Shown in pieces: positions 1 to 9,589 of a DNA stretch of 64,000 nucleotides. The DNA lies in NCBI GenBank assembly GCA_033852075.1, contig JAWSVC010000005.1, forward strand, positions 1 through 64,000, written 5' to 3'. This DNA comes from QZLE01 sp033852075. Lineage in GTDB: Bacteria > Pseudomonadota > Gammaproteobacteria > QZLD01. The first letter of the stretch is position 1. Every line of letters starts with the position of its first letter. A model generated the notes under the pieces. It had not been told where the DNA came from, made no database searches, and was given only the letters and a program-made list of their open reading frames with translations. The translations under genes were made by a program, and so were the position numbers.

Positions 1-29
1 ATATGATTATCAAGTCTATTTAATAACGC

Positions 30-1205
30 TCAAAGCCTGCTCAACCTTTCCATTAAACCCATGAGAGATATTACAGTTACCCCATTACCTACTGTAAACT
101 CTTCTTCCCCACTATAAACTATAAACTTTTCTGTTGCCCCAATATCTTCACAAGTCTGAGGAAAGTGCTTACCAGGTTTTGGTGCTTTACCATATTTAAT
201 TTCAACAGCCCATATTTCTGACGATGATAGTTTAATAACTAGATCAATCTCTGCCCCTGCAGCAGTGCGATAATAATATGTCTCCGCAAGTTTAGGCAAA
301 ACGGAATGAATATTTTCTATCACAAATCCTTCCCAGCTTTTTCCAAGAACCGGATTTGATAATAGAGCATCATAATTATTGATACCAAGAAGTCGGTGCA
401 ATACACCGCTATCTCTAATATAAAATCGCGGAGACTTTACCAATCTTTTTTTTACGTTAGCATGCCATGGCTGCAAGCGCCTTACCAACAACAAATCTAC
501 AAAGATATCTATATAATGACTAGCGGTCTTCGCATCAATCTCAAGGTTACTTCCAAGCTTTGAAAAGTTTGCTGGCTCTCCTTGATTGTGGGCCATCATA
601 GTCCACAGGCGTCGCAATCTATTTGCTGGAATCCGAAAACCCATCTGCGGAATGTCTCGTTCTAGATAGGTCCGGATTAGGCTTTCAAGCCACTCCATTG
701 CCAAATCATCATTTGCAAGATAACTATCAGGAAAACCGCCCCTAAACCATAGGTTCTGTAAATTATTCTTACCAGCCCCCATTTCTAATGCATTAATTCC
801 GCTCATTTCAATGTAGCTTATACGGCCTGCCAGGCTCTCTGATGACTGTCGCATTAACTCCATTGAGGCGGATCCTAAAAAAAGGAACTGGCCATTCTTT
901 CTTCCTTGTTCTCTATTTTTGTCGATGATACCACGCAAAACCATAAATAAATCAGGAGCACGCTGGATCTCATCCAGAATAATAAGCTTATCGGAGTTAG
1001 AACTTAAATAACTGCCTGGATCACTTAGCTTGAGTAAGTCCTCAGGTGCCTCAAGATCAAGGTATAAGGAGCTTTGCTCTCTGGAGATTGCCTTGGCAAG
1101 AGTAGTTTTACCAACCTGGCGGGCACCAAGTAGTGCCACTGCCGAAAACTGGGCAATGCTGTTATGAAGTCTTTGTGTTATCCATCTTTCTAGCATACCT
1201 TGCAT
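30..1205 (-). CDS. AAA ATPase with C-terminal DUF4143 domain
   Basis: A 391-aa predicted cytosolic ATPase. The N-terminal AAA domain shows a Walker A motif GARQVGKTT near residues 27-35 and a Walker B segment IILDEIQRAP around residues 74-83. The C-terminal half has the DUF4143 layout and ends in a nuclease-like pattern, EIDLVI followed by AVEIKYG, resembling a PD-(D/E)XK core. Proteins of this family are scattered through bacteria and archaea, often as mobile or accessory genes; their substrate is generally unknown. It lies 36 nt upstream of glmS in the same orientation's downstream direction, so it may be read through from glmS, but no functional tie is apparent. The family assignment is firm and the biological role is unknown. 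Confidence 0.85.
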   Translation of the reverse strand: MQGMLERWITQRLHNSIAQFSAVALLGARQVGKTTLAKAISREQSSLYLDLEAPEDLLKLSDPGSYLSSNSDKLIILDEIQRAPDLFMVLRGIIDKNREQGRKNGQFLFLGSASMELMRQSSESLAGRISYIEMSGINALEMGAGKNNLQNLWFRGGFPDSYLANDDLAMEWLESLIRTYLERDIPQMGFRIPANRLRRLWTMMAHNQGEPANFSKLGSNLEIDAKTASHYIDIFVDLLLVRRLQPWHANVKKRLVKSPRFYIRDSGVLHRLLGINNYDALLSNPVLGKSWEGFVIENIHSVLPKLAETYYYRTAAGAEIDLVIKLSSSEIWAVEIKYGKAPKPGKHFPQTCEDIGATEKFIVYSGEEEFTVGNGVTVISLMGLMERLSRL

Positions 1206-1241
1206 TTTAGGAGTTTAATTCCCAAAATACAAGGTATACAT

Positions 1242-3071
1242 CTATTCTACAGTAACACTTTTAGCCAAGTTACGCGGCTGATCCACATCTGTACCCTTAA
1301 GTACCGCAACATGATATGAAAGCATTTGCAATGGTAGTGTATAAACTATTGGGGCAACATACTCACTAACAACAGGAATTCCCATTACTGTTGTCTGCTC
1401 ATCTTCATTAAAGCCTGTTTCATCGTCAGCAAATACGATTAGCTGACCACCGCGCGCCTTAACCTCTTGCAGATTAGACTTGAGCTTTTCCAAAAGCTCA
1501 TCATTTGGTGCTACGGTAATAACCGGCATATCTTCATCAACCAGTGCCAATGGACCGTGTTTAAGCTCGCCAGCAGGATATGCCTCTGCATGGATATATG
1601 AGATCTCTTTAAGCTTAAGAGCACCCTCCATTGCCACCGGATACATGGTTCCGCGGCCTAGGAAAAGTGAGTGGTGTTTATCCACAAATGTTTCAGATAG
1701 TTCTTTGATTGGATCATCCAGCTTTAGTACATCATTAAGCACCTGCGGAAGATGACACAACGATGTTACGATCTTTTCCTCTTCTGCTTCAGTCAGGCCG
1801 TGATTCTTGGCCATAGAGGTAACTAGTAGAAGCAGAGCGGTTAACTGAGTGGTAAATGCCTTGGTTGATGCCACACCTATCTCTGGTCCGGCATGAGTCA
1901 TCAGCACATAGTCAGACTCACGCACCAGTGAACTCTCCGGAACATTACACACACAAAGGGTAGCTAAATACCCTGTCTTTTTGGCCATATTCAGCGCCGC
2001 CAAGGTGTCTGCAGTTTCACCTGATTGAGAGATAGTAACAAACAGGGTGTTTGGTGATACTACGTGGGGACGGTAACGATACTCACTAGCAATTTCTACA
2101 TCACATGGAATTTTGGCAATCGATTCAAACCAGTACTTGGCTACACACCCCGCATGGTAACTGGTACCACAAGCGATTATGCGAACACGCTCTGCCTTGG
2201 CAAACCTCTCATCTGCACCTGGGCCGAAAATATTTTCAAACACCTTGGTATTGCTAATGCGCCCTTCGAGAGTATTGCTGATAGAGGTTGGCTGCTCATG
2301 AATCTCTTTTTGCATAAAATGGCGGAACTCGCCCTTTTCAGTTGCAGATGCTGAAAGGCTAGAGATACGCTCTTCTCTTTCAACCGGGTTATTATCAGCA
2401 TCCCAGATCTCGATCTTATCTTTGTGGATATCGGCAACATCACCATCTTCTAGAAAGATGAACTTTTGTGTAACCGGAAGCAGGGCATTTACATCAGAGG
2501 CGATGAAGTTTTCACCAATACCAACACCAATTACCAATGGGCTACCGAGACGAGCAACGACTATGTGATCTGGCTCCTCTTTGGAAACCACGCCAAAGGC
2601 ATATGCACCTTCAAGCCTTGTCTTAGCTTTGCGAACTGACTCAAGAAGGTTTTTATCCTCCTGATAGTTTTTATGCACAAGATTTACGATAACTTCGGTA
2701 TCTGTCTGTGATGGAAAGGTATAAAAATCACTACGCAGTTCTTCACGTAACTCTTCGTAATTCTCAATAATGCCATTGTGAACAACTGCCATATCTTCAC
2801 GAACCATGTGTGGATGGGCGTTGATCTCAGATGGCTCACCATGGGTTGCCCAGCGAGTGTGGGCAATACCAGTTCCACCTTGAAGAGGTCGCTCAGCAAG
2901 ACTATCTGCCAACACCTGAACCTTACCTAGGGTACGGCTTCTCTCAATCTTTTCCCCGGTAAAGATAGATACGCCAGCTGAATCATAACCGCGATATTCA
3001 AGCCTTCTTAGGCCTTCAATTAGAATTTGTTCAACGTCTCTTTGGGCAACTGCACCAACTATTCCACACAT
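1242..3071 (-). CDS. glmS: Glutamine--fructose-6-phosphate aminotransferase (isomerizing)
   Basis: GlmS makes glucosamine-6-phosphate from fructose-6-phosphate and glutamine, the first committed step to UDP-GlcNAc for peptidoglycan and lipid A. The 609-aa length matches the family. Cys2 of MCGIVGAV is the glutaminase nucleophile, and HTRWATHG near residue 71 belongs to the class II amidotransferase domain. Two SIS sugar-isomerase domains follow, with SQSGETADT and the C-terminal end NLAKSVTVE. It sits downstream of glmU, as in many gammaproteobacteria, but a 418-bp repeat-rich gap separates them, so it may have its own promoter. No glmS ribozyme-like leader was recognised. Confidence 0.97.
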   Translation of the reverse strand: MCGIVGAVAQRDVEQILIEGLRRLEYRGYDSAGVSIFTGEKIERSRTLGKVQVLADSLAERPLQGGTGIAHTRWATHGEPSEINAHPHMVREDMAVVHNGIIENYEELREELRSDFYTFPSQTDTEVIVNLVHKNYQEDKNLLESVRKAKTRLEGAYAFGVVSKEEPDHIVVARLGSPLVIGVGIGENFIASDVNALLPVTQKFIFLEDGDVADIHKDKIEIWDADNNPVEREERISSLSASATEKGEFRHFMQKEIHEQPTSISNTLEGRISNTKVFENIFGPGADERFAKAERVRIIACGTSYHAGCVAKYWFESIAKIPCDVEIASEYRYRPHVVSPNTLFVTISQSGETADTLAALNMAKKTGYLATLCVCNVPESSLVRESDYVLMTHAGPEIGVASTKAFTTQLTALLLLVTSMAKNHGLTEAEEEKIVTSLCHLPQVLNDVLKLDDPIKELSETFVDKHHSLFLGRGTMYPVAMEGALKLKEISYIHAEAYPAGELKHGPLALVDEDMPVITVAPNDELLEKLKSNLQEVKARGGQLIVFADDETGFNEDEQTTVMGIPVVSEYVAPIVYTLPLQMLSYHVAVLKGTDVDQPRNLAKSVTVE

Positions 3072-3161
3072 TTTTATTACCTGTTTAATTAATTCTATTT
3101 ACATACTTCGTCATTCACGCGTAGGTAGAGATGACATTCTTTTTACTTTCCAAAAAAAGTG

Positions 3162-3482
3162 CTGTCATCCTCCGGCTTGACCGGGGGATCCAGCCAAAAG
3201 GACTAAATCCTTTTGGCCGCGCAAAGCGCGATTGTTACTTTATCCAAGAAAAAACAAGCTGACTGAGCGGAGTCGAAGTCTCCTTGTTTTCTCTGGATAC
3301 CGGCCTGCGCCGGTATGACGTCTGGTGAATTTAAAAACCGTTCGTGCTGAGCTCGTCGAAGTACAAAACGGTTGTAAATTCAACGCATCCTCACCCTTCG
3401 ACTGCTCTCCTGAGCTTGCCGAAGGGGTCGCGCTCAGGGCGAACGGAAGCTTTCTCGTTCCCAGGCTCTGCCTGGGAATGCA
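3162..3482. repeat. Cluster of several palindromic repeat families in the glmS-glmU gap
   Basis: The 418-bp gap between glmS and glmU is filled with short palindromes of different families. A GTCATCCTCCGG...CCGGGGGATCCAG unit lies at 3164-3197. A stem formed by AAAACAAG and CTTGTTTT (about 3252-3290) encloses GACTGAGCGGAGTCGAAG. A CTGGATACCGGCC...GCCGGTATGAC unit is at 3293-3319. CCGTTCG at 3338 pairs with CGAACGG at 3440-3446 around CTGAG/GTCGAAG motifs. GTTCCCAGGCTCTGCCTGGGAATGC is at 3458-3482. The TACCGGC family recurs at 5177, 14896, 15117 and 33955. Short open frames here are repeat-derived. Confidence 0.8.
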
Positions 3483-3489
3483 TAAACAT

Positions 3490-4854
3490 CTACTTCTTCT
3501 TAGGCTTCGGCCAATCTTTGTAAGTTTTCTGTGGTGTCCTAGTTATAGCTAATGAGCCAGCAGGAACCTTTTTGGTAATCGTTGCTCCAGCAGCAACAGT
3601 AGCTCCCGATTCAACCGTTACCGGAGCAACCAATTGAGTATCAGAACCAATAAATACATCATCACCAATTATGGTCTTAGATTTATTTACACCATCATAG
3701 TTACAGGTAATAGTACCAGCACCAATATTCGTCTTCTTACCAATTTCTGCATCGCCAATATATGCTAGGTGATTTGCTTTGGATCCATTATCTATTATGG
3801 ATTTTTTCACTTCTACAAAGTTGCCTATGTGCACCTCATCTTTTAGTTGCGCATCTGGGCGCAGGCGTGCAAATGGACCTATCTTACAACCAGCTCCAAC
3901 CTGAGCATTTTCAAAAACACTGTTCGCATTTACCTGAGTGTTATCTCCAATTACAGAATCCTTGATAACACAGTTAGGTCCAATGGTAACACCATCACCA
4001 AGCTTAACATTACCTTCGATAACACAATTAATATCAATAGTACAATCTGAGCCAAATTCAATCTCACCACGTATATCAAAACGTGCTGGATCTAAAAGGT
4101 ATAGACCATTTTTCAACAGTTCGTTGGCCTTACCTGTCTGATACACACGTTCTAGCTGAGCCAGTTGATATCTATCATTTACCCCAGTTACTTCCGCCTC
4201 ACTCTCAGGGTGAACGGCATTAACCTTAAGGCCTTCTTTTACCGCCATCTCAATAATATCAGTTAGGTAATATTCACCTTGAGCGTTGTCGTTATTTAGG
4301 TTGCTGAGCCAATTCTCCAGTTGTTGTTTGCCAACACTCATCAAACCGGTATTTACTTCGGTGATACATTTTTCAGCTGCGCTTGCATCTTTTTCTTCAA
4401 CAATTCTGGTTACCGGGCCATCAGTACCATCACGCACAATGCGCCCATACCCACTAGGGTTATTCAGATGAACTGTTAGAAGACCAACATTTCCACCTTC
4501 GCTGGCTAGCATTAATCTGGTTAGCGTTTCACTGGTAATTAGGGGGACATCACCGTAAAGGATTAGTACAGTGTCAGAATCATCTAATTGCGGGATAGCT
4601 CTGTTAACTGCATCTCCTGTCCCAAGCAGCTCTGTTTGCTCTGCCCAAGCAACACCATCATTACTAAGGGCTTCTTTTACCTGATCACCACCGTGACCAT
4701 AGACCAATACTGTTTTGCTTGGATTAAGTTTTGCTGCTGCATCAATAACATGCTTGACCATTGGTTTACCGGCAATCGGGTGCAACACCTTTGGCATTCC
4801 CGATTTCATACGTTTACCCATTCCGGCAGCCAAAATAACTACGCTCAAGCCCAT
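3490..4854 (-). CDS. glmU: Bifunctional GlmU (GlcN-1-P acetyltransferase / GlcNAc-1-P uridyltransferase)
   Basis: GlmU performs the last two steps to UDP-GlcNAc: acetylation of glucosamine-1-phosphate and then uridylyl transfer. The 454-aa protein has the N-terminal nucleotidyltransferase signature LAAGMGKRMKS followed by PKVLHPIAGKPM, the GTGDAVNRA and YGDVPL segments, and a C-terminal left-handed beta-helix of hexapeptide repeats (from about residue 250) with NHLAYIGD holding the acetyltransferase histidine. Length and domain order match the family. It lies between the atp operon and glmS, the common gammaproteobacterial arrangement. Confidence 0.97.
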   Translation of the reverse strand: MGLSVVILAAGMGKRMKSGMPKVLHPIAGKPMVKHVIDAAAKLNPSKTVLVYGHGGDQVKEALSNDGVAWAEQTELLGTGDAVNRAIPQLDDSDTVLILYGDVPLITSETLTRLMLASEGGNVGLLTVHLNNPSGYGRIVRDGTDGPVTRIVEEKDASAAEKCITEVNTGLMSVGKQQLENWLSNLNNDNAQGEYYLTDIIEMAVKEGLKVNAVHPESEAEVTGVNDRYQLAQLERVYQTGKANELLKNGLYLLDPARFDIRGEIEFGSDCTIDINCVIEGNVKLGDGVTIGPNCVIKDSVIGDNTQVNANSVFENAQVGAGCKIGPFARLRPDAQLKDEVHIGNFVEVKKSIIDNGSKANHLAYIGDAEIGKKTNIGAGTITCNYDGVNKSKTIIGDDVFIGSDTQLVAPVTVESGATVAAGATITKKVPAGSLAITRTPQKTYKDWPKPKKK

Positions 4855-5060
4855 TCGCTTCTCCCTATTTTTCTTTCAATTGTTCCGCAAAGCCCATAAG
4901 TCGCCTCACTCTTATGAAAGATCAAAAATTCAGTGGGGGCTAATAGTAGATCCCCATCGTTACAGATTTATGAGAGTGTAAGCGTTTTGTAATGATAAAC
5001 GGAAATGTGGGGTTTTGCGAGTAAATGTGCTTTTTAGAAATGTTTTTGGTATTGATTCCG

Positions 5061-5117
5061 TAATTTGCACAAGGATGTGCAAATTAGGTTTGATTGAGCA
5101 CGGATGCGAATCAAACC
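5061..5117. repeat. Two tandem perfect hairpins between glmU and atpC
   Basis: Two adjacent inverted repeats lie in the 428-bp glmU-atpC gap. TAATTTGCACA (5061-5071) and TGTGCAAATTA (5076-5086) form an 11-bp perfect stem with a 4-nt loop. GGTTTGATT (5087-5095) and AATCAAACC (5109-5117) form a 9-bp stem. They directly abut. Neither is followed by a T-run, so they are not simple terminators. The rest of 4855-5060 shows no gene. Confidence 0.7.
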
Positions 5118-5148
5118 GTAAAAGGAACAATAGCAAAAGCGTTTGACC

Positions 5149-5176
5149 AAAAAAGGAGCCTTTTGGCTCCTTTTTT
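5149..5176 (-). terminator. Rho-independent terminator after atpC
   Basis: AAAAAAGGAGCC (5149-5160) pairs with GGCTCCTTTTTT (5165-5176) across a TTTT loop. The T-run exists on either strand, so it can end transcription of the atp operon. A palindromic CTGGATACCGGCC repeat follows at 5177-5204 and a second palindrome, ATTCCCGATCAAGTCGGGAAT, lies at about 5233-5253. Confidence 0.8.
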
Positions 5177-5258
5177 CTGGATACCGGCCTTCGCCGGTAT
5201 GACGATTATTATAGTTTGTGCCGATTTATCGAGATTCCCGATCAAGTCGGGAATGACG
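5177..5258. repeat. Two palindromic repeats (TACCGGC and TTCCCGA families) behind atpC
   Basis: CTGGATACCGGCC with its mirror GCCGGTATGACG (5177-5204) is the same family as the unit at 3293 and the outer arms near 14896 and 15135. The TTCCCGATCAAGTCGGGAA palindrome (about 5234-5252) belongs to a second family, and the two differ in stem sequence. Both sit 3' of the ATP synthase operon, the usual place for such repeats. Confidence 0.7.
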
Positions 5259-5282
5259 GCTCTTTTTTTATAAAAAACTGCC

Positions 5283-5714
5283 TTAGTTCTTATGCGCCCT
5301 ACGCATCCGCTGTAGCATCTGGATCTGAGCTGCTGCCTCTGCAAGAGCTGTTCTTGCCTTAGCATAGTCAGTACCCATTTTTCTCGCCGGATCAGCCAAT
5401 GTTGATTTGGCTCTTTCCACCGCATCATGGGCAGCTTTTTCATCCAAATCTTGTGCGCGTAAAACGGTATCAGCAAGAACGGTGATCATATTTGGCTGAA
5501 CCTCAACCATCCCACCGGAAACAAAATATGACTCTTCGCTCTTACCTTCATCATTTATAATACGCACAGCACCAGGAACCAGCTTAGCCAGAAGTGGGGC
5601 ATGGCGTGGCAGAATACCAAGCTCCCCCCCTTCAGAACGCAGAACCACAAATTCCGCTGTTCCGGAGAAGATATTCTCTTCTGCTGCCACTATTTCTATC
5701 TGCATCGTTGCCAT
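5283..5714 (-). CDS. atpC: ATP synthase epsilon subunit
   Basis: A 143-aa F1 epsilon subunit, which links the rotor to catalysis and can inhibit ATP hydrolysis. The N-terminal beta-sandwich carries MQIEIVAAEENIFSG, LGILPRHAPLLAKL and YFVSGGMVEVQPN. The C-terminal helical hairpin is rich in Ala, Arg and Lys (AHDAVERAKSTL). Length is typical. It is the last gene of the atpIBEFHAGDC operon, 31 nt after atpD. Confidence 0.96.
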   Translation of the reverse strand: MATMQIEIVAAEENIFSGTAEFVVLRSEGGELGILPRHAPLLAKLVPGAVRIINDEGKSEESYFVSGGMVEVQPNMITVLADTVLRAQDLDEKAAHDAVERAKSTLADPARKMGTDYAKARTALAEAAAQIQMLQRMRRAHKN

Positions 5715-5745
5715 AAGCTACTCGCTTCTTCTTGGTTAAAGATGA

Positions 5746-7122
5746 TTATAGGGTTTTTGCTCTTTCTATAGCTTCGTCTATAGAACCAACCATGTAGAAC
5801 GCCTGCTCTGGCAGATCATCATAATCACCATTAACAATTCCCTGGAATCCGTAAAGAGTCTCTTTTAGAGATACAAACTTACCAGGTGATCCGGTAAATA
5901 CCTCAGCAACGAAAAATGGCTGTGATAGGAATCTTTGGATCTTTCTCGCCCTTGATACAGTTAGCTTATCTTCATCAGATAATTCGTCCATACCAAGAAT
6001 CGCGATAATATCTTTCAGCTCTTTATAACGCTGAAGCATACCCTGTACTGCACGTGCAGTGTCATAGTGTTCCTGACCAACAACCAACGGATCAAGCTGA
6101 CGTGATGTTGAATCAAGCGGATCTACCGCAGGATAGATACCAAGTTCAGCGATGTTACGTGAAAGTACAACAGTCGCATCAAGGTGAGCAAATGTTGTTG
6201 CTGGAGATGGGTCAGTTAAGTCATCCGCAGGTACATAAACCGCCTGGATAGATGTAATCGATCCTGTCTTGGTTGATGTAATACGTTCCTGTAGAGCACC
6301 CATCTCTTCCGCTAGAGTAGGCTGATAACCTACCGCAGAAGGCATACGACCAAGTAACGCCGATACCTCTGTTCCAGCAAGAGTGTAACGATAGATATTA
6401 TCGATGAACAATAGTACGTCACGACCTTCTTCACGGAAGTATTCCGCCATAGTAAGACCACTTAGAGCAACACGAAGTCTGTTTCCAGGAGGCTCATTCA
6501 TCTGTCCGTATACCAGTGATACCTTGTCGATTACTTTTGAATCGGTCATTTCGTGATAGAAGTCATTACCCTCACGAGTACGCTCCCCTACACCAGCAAA
6601 TACTGAATAACCACTGTGCTCGGTCGCGATGTTACGGATAAGCTCCATCATGTTTACGGTCTTACCTACACCGGCACCACCAAACAGACCAACCTTACCA
6701 CCCTTTGCAAATGGGCAGATAAGGTCGATAACCTTAATACCTGTTTCCAAAAGCTCAGTGGTTGAAGCCTGATCTTCATATGAAGGTGCTTCTCGGTGAA
6801 TCGCCCAACGCTCTTTTTCGCCGATATCACCTTTTTCGTCGATTGGTGTTCCAAGAACATCCATAATACGACCTAGCGTTTTTTCACCTACGGGTACCTG
6901 AATCGGCTTACCGGTATTATTGGCAGCCAAGCCTCTTTTAAGGCCATCTGTTGTACCCATTGCGATAGTTCTTACGACACCGTCACCGATCTGCTGCTGA
7001 ACCTCAAGGGTCAGGTTGTTTTCTTCAACAATCAGTGCGTCGTAAACTTTAGGTACGGTATCTCTTGGAAACTCAACGTCTACAACCGCACCAATGATTT
7101 GAACTATTTTTCCTGAACTCAT
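5746..7122 (-). CDS. atpD: ATP synthase beta subunit
   Basis: The catalytic F1 beta subunit (458 aa). The P-loop GGAGVGKTVNMMEL lies near residues 148-161, the GERTREGND segment follows, and the ALLGRMPSAVGYQPT signature sits at the catalytic interface. Length and motifs are standard and no anomaly was seen. Confidence 0.98.
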   Translation of the reverse strand: MSSGKIVQIIGAVVDVEFPRDTVPKVYDALIVEENNLTLEVQQQIGDGVVRTIAMGTTDGLKRGLAANNTGKPIQVPVGEKTLGRIMDVLGTPIDEKGDIGEKERWAIHREAPSYEDQASTTELLETGIKVIDLICPFAKGGKVGLFGGAGVGKTVNMMELIRNIATEHSGYSVFAGVGERTREGNDFYHEMTDSKVIDKVSLVYGQMNEPPGNRLRVALSGLTMAEYFREEGRDVLLFIDNIYRYTLAGTEVSALLGRMPSAVGYQPTLAEEMGALQERITSTKTGSITSIQAVYVPADDLTDPSPATTFAHLDATVVLSRNIAELGIYPAVDPLDSTSRQLDPLVVGQEHYDTARAVQGMLQRYKELKDIIAILGMDELSDEDKLTVSRARKIQRFLSQPFFVAEVFTGSPGKFVSLKETLYGFQGIVNGDYDDLPEQAFYMVGSIDEAIERAKTL

Positions 7123-7158
7123 TTGCTAAGTCCTCTTTTCTCTATTTCGCAACCACTG

Positions 7159-8019
7159 TTAAACAGCAGCCGCACCACCGACAATCTCTGCAATTTCTTG
7201 TGTAATTGCTGCTTGTCGCGCTTTGTTATAAATAAGCTGAAGCTCGTTGATAATGTCACCGGCATTATCAGAAGCACTCTTCATCGCAATCATTCTGGCG
7301 CTTTGCTCACATGCAGCGTTTTCAACCACACATTGATATACCAATGATTCAATATATCTGCATAACAGATACTCAAGCACTCCTGCTGCACTCGGTTCAA
7401 ACTCATATTCCCATGGATAGTTTCTCAACTCTTCTTCGTCTGGAACAAGAGGTAGAACTGTCTCCAAGGTTGGAGCCTGAGTCATGGTGTTCTCAAAACG
7501 GTTATAACAAATAACCAATTTATCAATATCACCATTGCGATACTCATCAAGCATCACCTTAACAATACCAATCAACTGTTCAACGGTTGGGGTATCGCCA
7601 ATTTGTGCTGTATGAGAAACCACATTTGCATTTATACTAGCGAAGAAGCCAGAAGCCTTAGAACCTATAGTACAAACCTTTAGTTCTTTACCTTCTGTTT
7701 CATTAGCTTCCATATCTCTGACGATCGCCTTAAACAGATTATTATTTAATCCACCACAAAGACCACGATCAGAACTAACAATGATATAGCCAACCTTTTT
7801 AATTTCTCTTTCCTCAAGGAAAGGGTGAGTAAGCTTAATATCTGCCTGAGCCAAGTGACCGATTACATCTCTGATCTTATAAGCATATGGGCGTGCTGCG
7901 TTCATACGGTTTTGAGCCGCTCGCATCTTACTTGCAGCAACCATCTCCATTGCTCTAGTGATCTTTTGCGTACTTTGTACACTGCTGATCTTGGTGCGTA
8001 TCTCTTTTGCGCCTGCCAC
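7159..8019 (-). CDS. atpG: ATP synthase gamma subunit
   Basis: The 286-aa central stalk subunit of F1. The N-terminal helix MAGAKEIRTKISSVQ with TQKITRAMEMVAASK and the C-terminal helix with ALQLIYNKARQAAIT-like sequence (NELQLIYNKARQA) are the coiled-coil pair that rotates inside the alpha3beta3 ring. SDRGLCGGLN is the conserved gamma motif. It lies 18 nt after atpA. Confidence 0.97.
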   Translation of the reverse strand: MAGAKEIRTKISSVQSTQKITRAMEMVAASKMRAAQNRMNAARPYAYKIRDVIGHLAQADIKLTHPFLEEREIKKVGYIIVSSDRGLCGGLNNNLFKAIVRDMEANETEGKELKVCTIGSKASGFFASINANVVSHTAQIGDTPTVEQLIGIVKVMLDEYRNGDIDKLVICYNRFENTMTQAPTLETVLPLVPDEEELRNYPWEYEFEPSAAGVLEYLLCRYIESLVYQCVVENAACEQSARMIAMKSASDNAGDIINELQLIYNKARQAAITQEIAEIVGGAAAV

Positions 8020-8037
8020 GATTATGCTCCCGGTTGA

Positions 8038-9576
8038 TTAAGGACGTGTTGCAACGTAATCATCTGCAATTTTCTTAAACGTCGCTTTTATGTCGTCGTT
8101 GTAATTGCCGGTTTCGTTGATTTCCTTCATCAGATCAGGGTTGTTGTCCTTAAAGTACTGATGTAAACCAGATTCAAATTCAAGAACTTCATCAACCTCT
8201 ATGCTATCGAAATAACCTTCCTCAACAGCAAAAAGTGATAGTCCCATCAAGGAAACACTTAGCGGTGAGTACTGCTTCTGCTTCATTAGCTCGGTAATTC
8301 TTTTACCGCGCTCTAGCTGTGATCTGGTTGCATCATCAAGATCAGATGCAAACTGCGCGAACGCCGCCAACTCACGATATTGAGCCAGTGCCAAACGCAC
8401 ACCACCACCAAGCTTTTTAACAATCTTGGTTTGTGCCGCACCACCCACACGAGATACCGAAATACCCGGATCAATCGCAGGACGAACACCCGCGTTGAAC
8501 AGGTCGGTTTGCAGATAGATCTGACCATCTGTAATAGAAATTACGTTGGTTGGTACGAACGCTGATACGTCACCGGCCTGAGTTTCAATGATTGGTAAAG
8601 CAGTAAGAGAACCAGTCTGTCCTTTTACCTTACCATCAGTGATCTTCTCAACATATTCTTCATTGATTCGCGCTGCACGCTCAAGCAATCTTGAGTGAAG
8701 ATAAAATACATCACCAGGATATGCCTCACGTCCTGGAGGACGACGAAGTAGAAGTGAGATCTGACGATATGCCCAAGCCTGTTTAGTCAAATCATCATAA
8801 ACGATTAGTGCATCTTCACCGATATCACGGAAGTATTCACCCATCGCACAACCAGAATATGGTGCGATGTACTGCTCAGCAGCAGAAGCTGATGCAGAAG
8901 CTGCAACGATAATGGTGTGTTCCATTGCGCCATGTTCTTCAAGCTTTCTAACTACCGCAGCAATAGATGATGCCTTTTGACCAATCGCTACATAAATACA
9001 TTTAACACCGGTACCTTTCTGATTAATGATCGCGTCGATCGCAACCGCTGTTTTACCGGTTTGTCTGTCACCAATAATAAGCTCACGCTGACCACGACCA
9101 ATTGGCACCATAGAGTCAATAGATTTCAAACCCGTTTGCACTGGTTGGTCTACTGATTTACGAGCAATTACACCTGGTGCCACTTTTTCAATTGGCGACA
9201 TCTCGGTGCCTTTAATTTCGCCTTTACCGTCTATAGCATTACCTAGTGCATCAACAACACGACCAAGTAGTGACTCACCAACAGGTACCTCTAGGATCTT
9301 ACCGGTACATTTTACCGAGTCACCTTCTGAGATAGTCTTGTAGTCACCAAGTATTACAGAACCAACTGTATCTTGCTCTAGATTCAATGCCAGCCCGTAT
9401 TTTCCACCGGGAAATTCTAGCATCTCTCCTTGCATTGCAGACTCAAGACCATGTATCTGTGCAATACCATCGGTAAGAGTAACAACTGTGCCTTCTGTGC
9501 TTGACTCAGCTGCAGGACTGAAATCTTCAATCCTCTTTTTGATAATTTCGCTAATTTCTGAAGGGTTCAGATTCAT
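8038..9576 (-). CDS. atpA: ATP synthase alpha subunit
   Basis: The 512-aa non-catalytic nucleotide-binding subunit of F1. The P-loop GDRQTGKTAVA lies near residue 169. The signature PAIDPGISVSRVGG is present in the C-terminal half and the N-terminal beta-barrel is intact. It is 13 nt after atpH in the operon. Confidence 0.98.
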   Translation of the reverse strand: MNLNPSEISEIIKKRIEDFSPAAESSTEGTVVTLTDGIAQIHGLESAMQGEMLEFPGGKYGLALNLEQDTVGSVILGDYKTISEGDSVKCTGKILEVPVGESLLGRVVDALGNAIDGKGEIKGTEMSPIEKVAPGVIARKSVDQPVQTGLKSIDSMVPIGRGQRELIIGDRQTGKTAVAIDAIINQKGTGVKCIYVAIGQKASSIAAVVRKLEEHGAMEHTIIVAASASASAAEQYIAPYSGCAMGEYFRDIGEDALIVYDDLTKQAWAYRQISLLLRRPPGREAYPGDVFYLHSRLLERAARINEEYVEKITDGKVKGQTGSLTALPIIETQAGDVSAFVPTNVISITDGQIYLQTDLFNAGVRPAIDPGISVSRVGGAAQTKIVKKLGGGVRLALAQYRELAAFAQFASDLDDATRSQLERGKRITELMKQKQYSPLSVSLMGLSLFAVEEGYFDSIEVDEVLEFESGLHQYFKDNNPDLMKEINETGNYNDDIKATFKKIADDYVATRP

Positions 9577-9589
9577 CTTTTAATTCCTC

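Noticed and set aside
1678..1686. TTATCCACA, a perfect DnaA box inside glmS
   Set aside because: It lies in a coding region 20 kb from the origin as a single 9-mer, so chance is likely. It does weaken any claim from lone boxes elsewhere.
3325..3552. 75-aa plus-strand frame in the glmS-glmU gap
   Set aside because: It is composed of palindromic repeat units and has no coding character.
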